DNA of 43,189 bases. It comes from CAYFZR01 sp046760505 [NCBI: Candidatus Hydrothermarchaeota archaeon] (lineage in GTDB: Archaea > CAYFZR01). The notes under the pieces are model-generated. The model was not told the origin of the DNA. It saw only the letters and a list, made by a program, of their open reading frames with translations, and made no database searches. Numbering within the stretch: the stretch's first letter is position 1; the number at the start of each line of letters is the position of its first letter. Shown one piece after another: positions 8,106-17,157 of this stretch. The translations under genes were made by a program, and so were the position numbers. Where the stretch lies: positions 1-43,189 of the forward strand of contig JBHIEG010000016.1 in assembly GCA_046760505.1 (NCBI GenBank), in the 5' to 3' direction.

Positions 8106-9467
8106 TTGATTAAGAATAAAGACAGACTGATCCAGAATGGAAGAACAGAAAAAACCAGATTGGCAAGAGAATATGCCCTAGAGATTCTTGAATCAGCAAT
8201 TCTCGCTGCATTGCCTCAAAATTGCATTGGAGAATTTTTGAAGAAAAAAGACAGCAAATTAATTGCAAAAGGAGAGGAATTCGATTTAAATGATTTTGAA
8301 AATGTATATCTGGTAGGAGCGGGAAAAGCCAGTGTTAAAATGGCAGAAGCAGTGTTAAACTTAGTCCATGTTTCATCCGGTGTACTGGTTACTCCTCCTG
8401 GAATAGAATCCAAAATCGATCTGGAAATCATAGAGGGCGGACATCCTATTCCAAACGAAGGTAGCGTGAGAGGTGCTAGGAGAGTTATGAGTATCTTGAA
8501 AAATGCTAAAGAAAAAGACCTAGTCATATGCGTGATATCCGGCGGAGGTTCCGCATTGCTATGTCTTCCCAGCAACGGAATAGACTTAGAGGACAAGCAA
8601 AGAGTTACAGAGTTTCTGATCAAATCCGGAGCAACTATAAACGAGATAAATACGGTAAGGAAGCATATTTCTGCGATAAAGGGAGGACAACTGGCAAAAG
8701 CAGCGTATCCTTCTCAAGTTCTAACGTTAATACTCTCAGATGTAGTTGGAGATCCACTGGACGTGATAGCGAGCGGTCCCACAGTTCCTGATCCCACAAC
8801 CTTTGTAGATGCGAAAAATGTATTAAAAAGGTACAATTTATGGGACACAGTTCCCGAAGCAGTTAGGAAAAGGATAGAAAAGGGAATCAAAAAAGAAGTT
8901 GATGAGACTCCAAAAGAAGCGGACCCTTACTTCGATAAGATAAAAAACATAATCGTAGGGAATAATATTCTCTCGTGCAAGGCTGCTCAGAGAAAGGCAA
9001 AAGAATTGGGATTGAACTCTCTGATCCTTTCATCTATGATTGAAGGTGAAAGCAGAGAAGTTGGAATAATGCATGCAGGCATAGCAAGAGAGATATTCAT
9101 GAGCGAAAACCCGGTAAAAAAACCTGCAGCGATAATTTCCGGTGGTGAAACCACCGTTCAAATAAAAGGGAAGGGAAAGGGGGGCAGAAATCAAGAATTT
9201 GCTCTTGCAGGAGCGTTAAAAATTTCTAACCTGGATGGTGTTGTAATAGCCTCTGTAGGTACTGATGGAATAGATGGAGTCACAGATGCGGCAGGAGCAA
9301 TGGTTGATGGCTATACAATCACTAAATCATCTGAGAAGGGTTTAGATCCCTTAGATTTTCTAGAAGAAAATAACAGTTTTGAGTTCTTCAGGCAGTTAGA
9401 AGATCTGATATATACTGGTCCAACAGGAACCAATGTGACCGATATTCATTTAATCGTGAGCGTGTAG
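8106..9467 (+). CDS. Glycerate 2-kinase, MOFRL family
   Basis: This enzyme phosphorylates D-glycerate with ATP to 2-phosphoglycerate. The 453-residue product shows the type-II glycerate kinase motifs: GAGKASVKMAEA near the N-terminus, GGHPIPNEGS, VISGGGSALL, LSDVVGDPLDVIASGPT, and the C-terminal MOFRL-domain motifs SGGETTVQIKGKGKGGRNQEF and GTDGIDGVTDAAGA. The open frame runs far upstream through the promoter of the divergent gene. The family begins around IKNKDRLIQNG, so I chose the in-frame TTG at 8106. The phosphoglycerate mutase gene follows after 2 nt, giving a two-gene operon that would turn glycerate into 3-phosphoglycerate. Confidence 0.92.
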   Translation: MIKNKDRLIQNGRTEKTRLAREYALEILESAILAALPQNCIGEFLKKKDSKLIAKGEEFDLNDFENVYLVGAGKASVKMAEAVLNLVHVSSGVLVTPPGIESKIDLEIIEGGHPIPNEGSVRGARRVMSILKNAKEKDLVICVISGGGSALLCLPSNGIDLEDKQRVTEFLIKSGATINEINTVRKHISAIKGGQLAKAAYPSQVLTLILSDVVGDPLDVIASGPTVPDPTTFVDAKNVLKRYNLWDTVPEAVRKRIEKGIKKEVDETPKEADPYFDKIKNIIVGNNILSCKAAQRKAKELGLNSLILSSMIEGESREVGIMHAGIAREIFMSENPVKKPAAIISGGETTVQIKGKGKGGRNQEFALAGALKISNLDGVVIASVGTDGIDGVTDAAGAMVDGYTITKSSEKGLDPLDFLEENNSFEFFRQLEDLIYTGPTGTNVTDIHLIVSV

Positions 9468-9469
9468 AC

Positions 9470-10678
9470 ATGGGAAGGATTATAGTAGTTGTTGTGGATG
9501 GAATGGGAGATAGGCCAATAGATGGGAAAACACCTTTACAGTATGCCAATACCCCGAACATTGATCTTTTATGTAGAGAGGGAATCACCGGGCAAATGAA
9601 TACAATAACCCCGGGAATAGTTCCCGGTAGCGATACAGGGCATCTCGCGATTTTTGGCTATGATCCCTACAAGACGTATCCCGGAAGAGGCGTTTTTGAA
9701 GCGCTTGGTGCAGGCATAAAGTTGGAAGAAGGAGACGTAGCCTTTAGATGTAACCTAGCAACGGTGGATGAGAAGTTAAATGTAGTAGATAGAAGAGCGG
9801 GAAGAATAAAAGACGGAAAAAAAATTGTAGAAGAAATAGATGGGATGGAAATCAATGGAGTCGAAATAATATTAAAATCTACCACCGAACATAGATGTTC
9901 TCTTGTTTTAAGAGGAGAAAATTTGTCTAATAAGATTTCAGATGTGGATCCTCATAGTGAGACAAAAATTTGGAAATCTAAAGCCCTGGAAAATACACAT
10001 GAGGCAAGAAGAACCGCTGATATCATCAACAAACTGGTGGAAGAATCCTACAAAATACTGAAAGACCATCCAATAAACAAAGAAAGGGAAAAAGAGGGGA
10101 AACTGCCGGCTAATATTCTATTGCCAAGGGGAGCCGGAAAATATGTAGAAATAGAGTCCATAAAGGAAAAATGGGGCTTTAAAGCATCTTGTATCGCTGG
10201 AGGAGCATTATACAAGGGAGTTGCTAGGTATCTGGGAGCCAGCATAATCGATGTAAGGGGCGCGACAGGAAGGCTTGATACAAATCTGCATGCAAAAGTA
10301 GATGCCGCATTGAAGAGTGCAGAGCAGTACGAATATACTTTCCTGCACATAAAAGGTTGTGATAATGCCTCTCACGACGGGGATTTCAGGGCAAAGGCTG
10401 AGATGATCTCTAGGATAGACGAAGAAGTTGTTTCTAAATTGATAGATTTTGATGGATATGTTTTAATAACAGCCGATCATAGTACGCCAGTTTTTGTAAA
10501 AAGGCACACAAGCGATCCTGTTCCGATACTATTTCATGGAGAAGATGTTAGAAGAGACTCAGTAGAGTTATTCGATGAGATATCTGTAGTTCATGGCGGG
10601 CTAGGCACCTTGCGAGGCATTGATCTGATGCCCATTGTATCAGATTATATAGGATACTACAAGATGTACGGCTCATGA
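9470..10678 (+). CDS. apgM: Cofactor-independent phosphoglycerate mutase, archaeal type
   Basis: It interconverts 2- and 3-phosphoglycerate in glycolysis and gluconeogenesis. The 402-residue protein belongs to the alkaline-phosphatase superfamily. The first metal-binding segment is VVVDGMGDRPIDGKTPL; the catalytic serine lies in GIVPGSDTGHLAIFGYDP. Later ligands are in HIKGCDNASHDGDF and ITADHSTP, and the last His in VVHGGLGTLRG is near the C-terminus. Length matches archaeal ApgM. It starts 2 nt after the glycerate kinase stop, so translation may be coupled. The stop codon shares the palindrome TCATGA with the stop of the convergent glycosyltransferase gene. Confidence 0.93.
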   Translation: MGRIIVVVVDGMGDRPIDGKTPLQYANTPNIDLLCREGITGQMNTITPGIVPGSDTGHLAIFGYDPYKTYPGRGVFEALGAGIKLEEGDVAFRCNLATVDEKLNVVDRRAGRIKDGKKIVEEIDGMEINGVEIILKSTTEHRCSLVLRGENLSNKISDVDPHSETKIWKSKALENTHEARRTADIINKLVEESYKILKDHPINKEREKEGKLPANILLPRGAGKYVEIESIKEKWGFKASCIAGGALYKGVARYLGASIIDVRGATGRLDTNLHAKVDAALKSAEQYEYTFLHIKGCDNASHDGDFRAKAEMISRIDEEVVSKLIDFDGYVLITADHSTPVFVKRHTSDPVPILFHGEDVRRDSVELFDEISVVHGGLGTLRGIDLMPIVSDYIGYYKMYGS

Positions 10679-11872
10679 GATTGCCTCTTGAAAGGCTTTG
10701 GCCTGCTCTCTAACGTAAATTTCTGCCTCCTCTGTGGATAAGTCCTTTACTTGGATCATGTAATCATAGAATCTACCGTACCAAAGGGAGCGAAGCGCAC
10801 TCAAAACCTCCTCTTTTTTGTTGGTTTTGTAGTGTTCGTAGAATGTCATAACGGTTTTTGCCCATTCTTTTTCCTTTATACCCTTTGGATTGCACAGCAC
10901 GCTCCGGGTTAAGTTGCGATCTTTTATTATCTCTTTCACCACATACCTGTGTTCCTTGCAGCTTTCCATATAAGCGTCCAGTACCTTTTCAGGACTTATA
11001 TTAACCGGTATCGGACTATAACCATGCAATTTCAATCTTTCAATCTTTATGGGTTCTCTTTTCAAATTTCTCCAGATGTTCTCGTAGTGGTGAGCCACAT
11101 CAAACATCGTTCCGACAACTTGGTTGAACATCGGGTTAAGGTGCTTCTTGGGGTCAACATATTTGGTGGTAGAATCATGCAACTTCAGGCCCAAAACTGC
11201 TTCTCCGATATCGAAACCCATTGCAATGCTTACCGAGGTTATGAATATATCTATCCCAAAGTGGTAGGGGAATTTCTCATGCCTGTTGAGTTCTCTGACT
11301 AGATCTCTGGAGAGACCGTATTCTCCCCCTATGGGCTGGCGTATTTTCGTGTTGTAGAGAGCAGCGGTAAAAGGATAGGCAAGAACATTGGTTATAACGC
11401 CATCGTACTTGTGTCTTATATAATAGGGAACTACTAGGTCGTTTCTCCCGAACAAGGGTTCTTTTCCAAGAGACTGTATCCATTCGGGAGACAATGAAAG
11501 CAAGTCCCCATCTATCAAAACCGTTGCATCTGCATTTACCTTTTCAGCGATTGAAAATATGGTTTTTACGGCACTTCCTTTTCCCAAGGGCTCTACCTCT
11601 GGAACAACGATTTTTTTAATATCATCAGGCATTGGAAAAATCTGGGCAAGTTCCACCGTCCTATCATTTGAATGTCCGTCTGCAACTACGACGAGAGAAT
11701 TCATCGCAGGGAAAAATTGTTTCAGTCCCTGTCCTACCTGATTCAGCACGTGGATGATGGTAGTTTCTTCATTTCTTGCAGATATGCCAACTAGGAGATC
11801 GATATTTTTGAATTTCTCGACTTTGGAGAGGATTGCATTTAATTCCATATTGATTCTCTTTAATGAGTCCAT
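10673..11872 (-). CDS. GT-A glycosyltransferase, glucosyl/mannosyl-(phospho)glycerate synthase-like
   Basis: The 399-residue protein has a GT-A fold with the nucleotide-sugar start LLVGISARNEETTIIHVLNQ, a VVVADGHSNDRTVE strand, and a metal-binding DxD in TVLIDGDLLSLSPEW. The IRQPIGGEYGLSRDLV acceptor loop and a helical C-terminal third recall families GT81 and GT78, which make glucosyl-3-phosphoglycerate, mannosyl-3-phosphoglycerate or mannosylglycerate, known compatible solutes. I cannot choose the sugar from sequence. It faces the glycerate kinase-apgM operon, which would make 3-phosphoglycerate, the acceptor used by GT81-type enzymes. A TATA-like region precedes the ATG, with no clear ribosome site. 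No phosphatase partner is in the window. Confidence 0.75.
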   Translation of the reverse strand: MDSLKRINMELNAILSKVEKFKNIDLLVGISARNEETTIIHVLNQVGQGLKQFFPAMNSLVVVADGHSNDRTVELAQIFPMPDDIKKIVVPEVEPLGKGSAVKTIFSIAEKVNADATVLIDGDLLSLSPEWIQSLGKEPLFGRNDLVVPYYIRHKYDGVITNVLAYPFTAALYNTKIRQPIGGEYGLSRDLVRELNRHEKFPYHFGIDIFITSVSIAMGFDIGEAVLGLKLHDSTTKYVDPKKHLNPMFNQVVGTMFDVAHHYENIWRNLKREPIKIERLKLHGYSPIPVNISPEKVLDAYMESCKEHRYVVKEIIKDRNLTRSVLCNPKGIKEKEWAKTVMTFYEHYKTNKKEEVLSALRSLWYGRFYDYMIQVKDLSTEEAEIYVREQAKAFQEAIS

Positions 11873-11990
11873 CTTTTATTTATAGATTTTTTTATATTTC
11901 AGGTCGCTTGCATTTCATGCCTAATTCAATCCTTCAATCCGTTTTTTATACTGTATTATATTTAAATAGAAAAGTCGTGAAAGATTCTTC

Positions 11991-12611
11991 ATGGATGTAA
12001 AGTTTGCCCTATATTCATTCATCGCGCTCTTTATAATCATAGACCCGATAGCAAATATACCTGCGTTTATCGCTGTTTTAGATCATCTATCGGAGGAAGA
12101 GCAAATAAAAACCATCAGAAAGTCGATTTTAATCGCTGCTTTAATATTGATACTCTTTACGGTTGTTGGAAGAACTTTGTTCGAGGCATTGAACATAGAG
12201 ATGTACTCATTTAAAATCGCATGCGGAATTCTTGTTCTAATTATATCCATAGAGATGCTCTTCGGAAAGACAAGCATGACAAAGGGAACTTCAGAGGAGT
12301 ACGAGGAAGAAGATGTTATTGCCGTTACTCCCCTGGCAATACCTTTTCTGAGCGGTCCTGGAGCCATAACAACAGCAATAGTCCTGTTCGACTTAGCAGG
12401 TTCATTACTCGATAAGATATTGGTCCTCGGAGAAATAATCCTTGTTTTCCTTCTCTCCTACCTCATACTCTCTAGGTCAAAGATATTTTACAAAGTTCTG
12501 GGAAAATCAGGAACAAAGGCGTTGGTCAGAATAATGGGTTTAGTACTTGCATCCATTGCGGTACAATTCATACTCATAGGTGTTTCCGAGGCGATGAAGT
12601 CGTTGGTGTAG
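11991..12611 (+). CDS. MarC/UPF0056 family integral membrane protein
   Basis: The 206-residue protein has six transmembrane helices and the MarC family signatures: FIIIDPIANIPAFIAVL near the N-terminus, FKIACGILVLIISIEMLFG in the middle, and the loop VTPLAIPFLSGPGAITTAI. MarC proteins sit in the cytoplasmic membrane; their transport role is still unclear, and the old link to multiple antibiotic resistance has not held up. A TATA-like box (TTTAAATA) about 30 nt before the ATG points to a leaderless or near-leaderless transcript. The gene is divergent from the glycosyltransferase and convergent with feoB. Confidence 0.88.
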   Translation: MDVKFALYSFIALFIIIDPIANIPAFIAVLDHLSEEEQIKTIRKSILIAALILILFTVVGRTLFEALNIEMYSFKIACGILVLIISIEMLFGKTSMTKGTSEEYEEEDVIAVTPLAIPFLSGPGAITTAIVLFDLAGSLLDKILVLGEIILVFLLSYLILSRSKIFYKVLGKSGTKALVRIMGLVLASIAVQFILIGVSEAMKSLV

Positions 12612-12641
12612 TTATTACAAATTTTTATAAACTTTCGAGGA

Positions 12642-14579
12642 TTACATCACGAACGCGAGCAATCTGAAAGCAATACCTCCCAAGAACAGCGCAAATACTA
12701 TCTCGAAGAAAGTTATGTAAAGCGCTCTTTTCACTCCGAATTCTTTTATCAGAACCGCTATCGTTGCTATGCATGGTATGTAAAGCATAGTTACAAAAGC
12801 CAACACTATCATTTGAACAGGCGTCAATACAGCAAGGAAATTAGTTGTTTTATAAAAAGCAGCAAGCATTATCAGGGTTAGTTCCTTTCTAAGTATTCCG
12901 AATATCAGGACTATCCCGACTATTGAGGGCAGGCCGAGCCAACCGACGATTACAGGATCTAACGTCTTTGCAATGGGTTCTAATAACTCTGCTAAATCCA
13001 ATATCTTAATCAATAGGCTTCCAGCGATTATTAGGGGAAATGCTATATATATAAAACCTTTAAGGCGAAACCAGGATCTTTTGAGGGCTATGGCTAGAGA
13101 GGGCAACCTGTAGGGGGGCATTTCCATTATCAAATCCACTGGCTCTCCTGGCAAAACCTTGAAAGCAAATCTACCCAGAATGAAAATGATCAGTAAGTCC
13201 ACGAGATATAAGGCAATCGCCCATTTCATGCCGACAAAGGCACCTACCAATCCCAGAATTACCACAGTTCTCGCGGCACAAGGCACCAAGGTAGCGACAA
13301 AGGCTGCGAGAAATCTTTCTCTTTGGGTCTCCATGATTCTACATCCCAAACACGCTGGAACGTTACATCCATAACCCAACATTAGAGGAATGAATGCTTT
13401 TCCATGGAGACCCATTTTGTGCATTACATTGTCCATCAAAAAAGCAATTCTCGTTAGATACCCTGAATCCTCGAGAATGGATAATGCCACATAGAAAGGA
13501 ACGATATAGGGCAATGCTATGGATATGCCTGCGATTATCCCCTCAAAAATTCCGCCCCAGATCAATTCAAAAACCTTCCCTTTTCCGACCAAAATCTCTG
13601 CATACGGTCTTAAACTAGTGAAGAAATTGCCTAATAGTCCTGATAAGAAATCTCCAAGTTTAAAAATTGAAAAAAAGAGGATCAATATTACTCCAATCAT
13701 TATGGGATAGCCCCAGTACTTATGAATCGTTAACGAATCTAACTTATCAACCAGCCCCAGTTCCTTGGGAGTTACGATTTTTTGTACTTCGTTAGCTATT
13801 TTGTGGGCTATTTTATACCTTTCGGATGCAATAACCATTGAACAAGGCTCTCCATGGGCTTTTTCGATTTCTTCGGCATATTTCTCGGCATTGGATACTA
13901 TTTCGGTGTCCATTTCGTTCATCATCTTCTTGACTTCTTCGTCGCCCTCTAGGAGTTTTACTGCCACCCACCTTGGAGGATACTTACTTTTTTTTCTTTT
14001 TATCAGATTCTCTATTTTTTCGATGATTACCTCGATTTCTTTGCTATACTTTATTTTGAGGGGATTTATTTTCTTCTTTCCCTCAATCACATCGATGGAT
14101 TTCTCCAGCAACTCATAAATTCCGGTTCCCTTGGTCGCAACCGTAGGAACTACCGGAATTCCCAGGAGATTCTGAAGTTTCAAATGATCGATATTGACGC
14201 CTTTTCTCTCTGCGAGATCAATCTGATTTAACGCTATAATCATTGGAGTTTCTAACTCAAGTAACTGAATTGTGAAGAACAAGTTTCTCTCAAGAACCGA
14301 TGCATCAATTACATTTATTACAATGTCCGGTTTTTCCATTACAATATATTCTCTTGAGATCAGTTCCTCTATTGAGAAGGTCGAGAGAGAATATATGCCG
14401 GGCAGATCAATCACATCAATTGTGTAGCCCTTGAAATGCAAGGTACCTTCGGCTTTCTCAACCGTTTTTCCCGGCCAGTTTCCGATGTGCTGGTGAAGTC
14501 CAGTTAAGTGGTTGAATATGACGCTCTTTCCAACATTAGCATTCCCTGCTAGGGCGATGCTCAGTGCTTTCTTTTGCAT
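12642..14579 (-). CDS. feoB: Ferrous iron transport protein B
   Basis: FeoB moves Fe(II) across the cytoplasmic membrane, driven or gated by its N-terminal G domain. The 645-residue protein has G1 GNANVGKS near residue 12, G3 [10 protein letters not shown]4 NQID, and a long helical linker. The membrane part has Gate motifs, including [24 protein letters not shown] and [16 protein letters not shown]. Length is normal. The frame extends to a TTG at 14597 inside the upstream gene, but ATG 14579, with GAGG nine bases before it, matches the family start. It begins 1 nt after the stop of the DtxR-FeoA gene, so the two are one operon, likely iron-regulated. Confidence 0.95.
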   Translation of the reverse strand: MQKKALSIALAGNANVGKSVIFNHLTGLHQHIGNWPGKTVEKAEGTLHFKGYTIDVIDLPGIYSLSTFSIEELISREYIVMEKPDIVINVIDASVLERNLFFTIQLLELETPMIIALNQIDLAERKGVNIDHLKLQNLLGIPVVPTVATKGTGIYELLEKSIDVIEGKKKINPLKIKYSKEIEVIIEKIENLIKRKKSKYPPRWVAVKLLEGDEEVKKMMNEMDTEIVSNAEKYAEEIEKAHGEPCSMVIASERYKIAHKIANEVQKIVTPKELGLVDKLDSLTIHKYWGYPIMIGVILILFFSIFKLGDFLSGLLGNFFTSLRPYAEILVGKGKVFELIWGGIFEGIIAGISIALPYIVPFYVALSILEDSGYLTRIAFLMDNVMHKMGLHGKAFIPLMLGYGCNVPACLGCRIMETQRERFLAAFVATLVPCAARTVVILGLVGAFVGMKWAIALYLVDLLIIFILGRFAFKVLPGEPVDLIMEMPPYRLPSLAIALKRSWFRLKGFIYIAFPLIIAGSLLIKILDLAELLEPIAKTLDPVIVGWLGLPSIVGIVLIFGILRKELTLIMLAAFYKTTNFLAVLTPVQMIVLAFVTMLYIPCIATIAVLIKEFGVKRALYITFFEIVFALFLGGIAFRLLAFVM

Positions 14580-14580
14580 C

Positions 14581-15273
14581 TCAGGTTGCCTCAACAAAAA
14601 TCTTCGTTGCTAGACCATGACCAATAGCAAGTTTTGATCCTCTCACGAGAATTTCAACAGGACCATGGAAGGGGGCCGATTCCAAAACCTTTATTTCTGT
14701 ACCTGTTGTCAATCCCATGTCGGTGAGTCTTTGAACTGCCCCCCTTCCTCCTCTTATAAAAGCAATCTTACCCTTTTCGCCGTTTCTTAAGTTAATAAGA
14801 GAAATAAGTCCTCTTTTTCTCGGTATTGAAGCGATTTCCTCATCGCACTCCAAACAACTTGGTATATCTTTGTCGCATGGAGGAATCACTTTGTTATCAT
14901 CTGGGCATTTATCAGGCTTATTCAATAGTTTGCAGAGAGCCTCTTCTGCCTCATTTGAAAGTGCATGTTCCATCTTGCATGCCTGTTCGTGAAGGTTCTC
15001 CTTAATTTTTAAAACATCGCTCAGAAATCTTTCCAGGAGTCTGTGCTTTCTCTTAACTTTTTTAGCAACTCTAAGACCTTTTTCTGTTAGAGTCGCGCCA
15101 TAATATGGTTGATAGTCTATATAACCCTCTTCTGATAGTTTCTTCAGCATCTCTGTTACGCTAGCGGGCATTACTTTTAAGGCAGAAGCGATCTCGGTTG
15201 TTTTAGCGGGTCTCCCATTTTTTGTCAGGGTATAAAGTGTCTCTAAATACTCCTCAACGTACTCGCTGGTCAT
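14581..15273 (-). CDS. DtxR-family metal-dependent repressor fused to a FeoA domain
   Basis: The 230-residue protein combines an iron-dependent repressor and FeoA. Residues 1-65 form the DtxR winged helix (GRPAKTTEIASALKVMPASVTEMLKKL). Residues 70-115 form the metal-binding dimerisation region, with His, Glu and Cys in HRLLERFL and HEQACKMEHALS. A Cys-rich linker (DKCPDDNKVIPPCDKDIPSCLECDEE) follows, then a C-terminal FeoA/SH3-like domain (RGGRGAVQRLTDMGLTTGTEIKVLESAPF). It probably senses Fe(II) and controls itself and feoB. The frame extends to TTG 15294, but ATG 15273 fits the family start. Two dyads lie just upstream. The extra cysteines in the linker are unusual and could bind a metal. 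Confidence 0.88.
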   Translation of the reverse strand: MTSEYVEEYLETLYTLTKNGRPAKTTEIASALKVMPASVTEMLKKLSEEGYIDYQPYYGATLTEKGLRVAKKVKRKHRLLERFLSDVLKIKENLHEQACKMEHALSNEAEEALCKLLNKPDKCPDDNKVIPPCDKDIPSCLECDEEIASIPRKRGLISLINLRNGEKGKIAFIRGGRGAVQRLTDMGLTTGTEIKVLESAPFHGPVEILVRGSKLAIGHGLATKIFVEAT

Positions 15274-15297
15274 CTCAATTTTTATGTATGCCAAAGG

Positions 15298-15349
15298 AAT
15301 ATAAAAGTTTCGGTAAACCTAAAAATTTTTATTTTTACCAAAAAGGTTA
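15298..15349 (-). promoter_or_regulatory. Promoter and putative DtxR operators of the feo operon
   Basis: On the minus strand a TATA-like box (TTTATATT, about 15298-15305) lies about 25-30 nt before ATG 15273. Directly upstream is a dyad, TTTCGG-TAAA-CCTAAA (15308-15323, arms matching at 5 of 6), and a second, TTACC-AAAAA-GGTTA (15335-15349, arms 4 of 5). Their position next to the TATA/BRE region suits repression by the encoded DtxR protein. Binding is inferred. Confidence 0.5.
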
Positions 15350-15436
15350 GATTAAAAATAACACGCTTATGACGAAAAGAGTTAAATAAGACATAAACGT
15401 GACTTCAAACAGATGACAAGATCTGGGAGTTGAGAA

Positions 15437-15883
15437 ATGTTAGAAAAGCTATCTTCGCAGCTCTTCAAGGAGATTGTCTCAAAAAAAACCTCTACCTTGG
15501 TCAGTCTGGCAGCCGGCGTATTCTTCGGTTTGGTATCATACATATTTTTTAGAGGCATCATCGTTCCAGTTTGTCTCGGGATAATAGCGTTTATCGCGTT
15601 TTACATGGTTTCAATACCTTTGGAAGCAAAATGGCTCGAAAAAATCAAAAGAGATATAGACATCGAACTCGGGGAGGCAGGACGTTTGATATTAATGGCT
15701 CTCCATTTCGGTTCCAACGACCTTGAAAGCATTCAGGCAGTGACAGGTTTGTCCGATGATCTGCTAAGAGGCAGAATAAGAATTCTTACCCTTATGGGAC
15801 TTATCAATGAGGAAAGCGGTTTATATACCCTGACCGATAAAGGGAAAAAGTATGTGAAAAGAATCAAAAAGGTTGAGTGGTGA
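15437..15883 (+). CDS. Membrane-anchored winged-helix protein
   Basis: The 148-residue product has two closely spaced transmembrane helices (about residues 20-58, TLVSLAAGVFFGLVSYIFF and VCLGIIAFIAFYMVSI). A cytoplasmic winged-helix domain follows (about 75-145), with AGRLILMALHFGSNDLESIQAVTGLSDDLL as the helix-turn-helix and GLYTLTDKGKKYVKRI as the wing. Such membrane-bound DNA-binding proteins are common in archaea, with unknown signals. A GGGAGTTGAG stretch precedes the ATG. The next gene starts 2 nt after the stop, so they form a two-gene operon. No ligand domain is visible. Confidence 0.65.
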   Translation: MLEKLSSQLFKEIVSKKTSTLVSLAAGVFFGLVSYIFFRGIIVPVCLGIIAFIAFYMVSIPLEAKWLEKIKRDIDIELGEAGRLILMALHFGSNDLESIQAVTGLSDDLLRGRIRILTLMGLINEESGLYTLTDKGKKYVKRIKKVEW

Positions 15884-15885
15884 AT

Positions 15886-16290
15886 ATGGAAGAAGAAGAA
15901 TTTTCTCTATGCACGATCAAAAATGTGGAGGAAGGTCTGGTACAGATTCCACCTAACATGTTAAAGGACTTCAATTTAACGGATGGAGACAAGATGGCTG
16001 TGGCAATGGTTAGAGACAGAGGACAGATACGTCTAATAAAGATTACAGCAGAGGAAGTTTATAAGTTAAAGATCAAAACAAAAGAGATATATGAAACAGT
16101 TTTTAAGGTTGGAGAATTGCTAAAAAAAGCCAAGATAAAACCATTGCATTCAACAGGTTTCTGTTACATGAAAGAGCACTGTGTATGGGAAGGATTCATA
16201 GAAGAAGACAGAGCAACGCTGGAAAAACTAGCGGAAGACGTTAAAAAGATTGCCAATGTCTTGGACGTAGAGGTCAAGAGGGTGAAATAG
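15886..16290 (+). CDS. AbrB/SpoVT-like protein with a C-terminal extension
   Basis: The 134-residue product starts with a swapped-hairpin AbrB-like segment (about 6-55: GLVQIPPNMLKDFNLTDGDKMAVAMVRDRGQIRLIKI), normally a DNA-binding dimer domain. An alpha/beta C-terminal part of about 75 residues follows (YETVFKVGELLKKAKIKPLHSTGFCYMKEHCVWEGFIEE), with a ligand- or signal-domain look and two Cys plus one His clustered at FCYMKEHC. I do not recognise the C-terminal domain. A GGTGA site overlaps the end of the previous gene; GTG 15877 is an alternative start. Probably a regulator working with its membrane-bound neighbour. Confidence 0.6.
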   Translation: MEEEEFSLCTIKNVEEGLVQIPPNMLKDFNLTDGDKMAVAMVRDRGQIRLIKITAEEVYKLKIKTKEIYETVFKVGELLKKAKIKPLHSTGFCYMKEHCVWEGFIEEDRATLEKLAEDVKKIANVLDVEVKRVK

Positions 16291-16314
16291 CATACCTTCA
16301 TTTATTCCATAATC

Positions 16315-17079
16315 TTATTCTATAATCTTTCTTGCGAAAATAATATACCCACTGTGCCCGACCATCCTTGTTTTAGGTCTTAGTTTGCTTGCATTGGGCT
16401 CGTACTCCCTCATCAGTGATTCCACTATCAGGAGGGAACTGAAGTTTGTAGCCTCTAGCTGTTTCAGTATCTTCATCAGCTGCGTCACAGTGGGAGTATA
16501 TAAAACCAAAAATCCGCTCGGTTTTAGAGCCCTGTAAGCGTGATCAAAGACGTGCCATGGATCAGGCATGTCTAAAATAACCGTATCCAGTTCTTTTTCG
16601 TCTATTCCCTCTCTTGCATCTTTCAACTTGAAATCAACATAATCGAGAAGACCAGCATTCGTTACATTCTTTTTAGCCACTTCTAAAAACTGTTCTCTAA
16701 TTTCATAACTGTAAACTCTCCCAGATGGTCTAACGTAGTATGCCAGAGCCATTGTAAGGGATCCTGAACCGGATCCTGCCTCTAATACCCTGCTGTTTGG
16801 ACCTATACCTGTATAAAAAATTATTATGGAGGCATCCTTGGGATAAATCACCTGAGGCATCTTCTTGGATTTCTCCATAAAATCAACCAGAGAAGGTTTA
16901 TAAACAAAGAATGTATTTCCTGTTGAAGAGATGGTGGTAGAACCGTATTCTTTTCCTATTAGGCTATATAAATCGATGTTACCGAGATGAGTGGAGAAAA
17001 CCTTGTTTTCGATCTTTTTGAGAAATTTTCTACCCTTTGAATCCATAATAATTACGAAGTCACCTTCTTCTATCCTCAA
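16315..17079 (-). CDS. trmI: tRNA (adenine-N1)-methyltransferase, TrmI type
   Basis: TrmI uses S-adenosylmethionine to methylate N1 of A58 (and A57 in some archaea) in the T-loop of tRNA, acting as a homotetramer. The protein (254 residues) has an N-terminal beta domain, then a Rossmann methyltransferase: motif I VLEAGSGSGSLTMALA, acidic strand SYEIREQFLEVAKKN, and motif IV VILDMPDPWHVFDHAYRALKPSG. The TPTVTQLMKILKQL segment is typical of TrmI/GCD14. An AGGTGAGG ribosome site lies right before TTG 17079, which I chose; GTG 17088 lies inside that site. It is divergent from threonine synthase. Confidence 0.9.
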   Translation of the reverse strand: MRIEEGDFVIIMDSKGRKFLKKIENKVFSTHLGNIDLYSLIGKEYGSTTISSTGNTFFVYKPSLVDFMEKSKKMPQVIYPKDASIIIFYTGIGPNSRVLEAGSGSGSLTMALAYYVRPSGRVYSYEIREQFLEVAKKNVTNAGLLDYVDFKLKDAREGIDEKELDTVILDMPDPWHVFDHAYRALKPSGFLVLYTPTVTQLMKILKQLEATNFSSLLIVESLMREYEPNASKLRPKTRMVGHSGYIIFARKIIE

Positions 17080-17157
17080 ATACCTCACCTTTATATTTAG
17101 ATTCCGTATTCCAAATATATTTATAAATACCTCAGATATTAGAGTTGGTGCCCTCTG

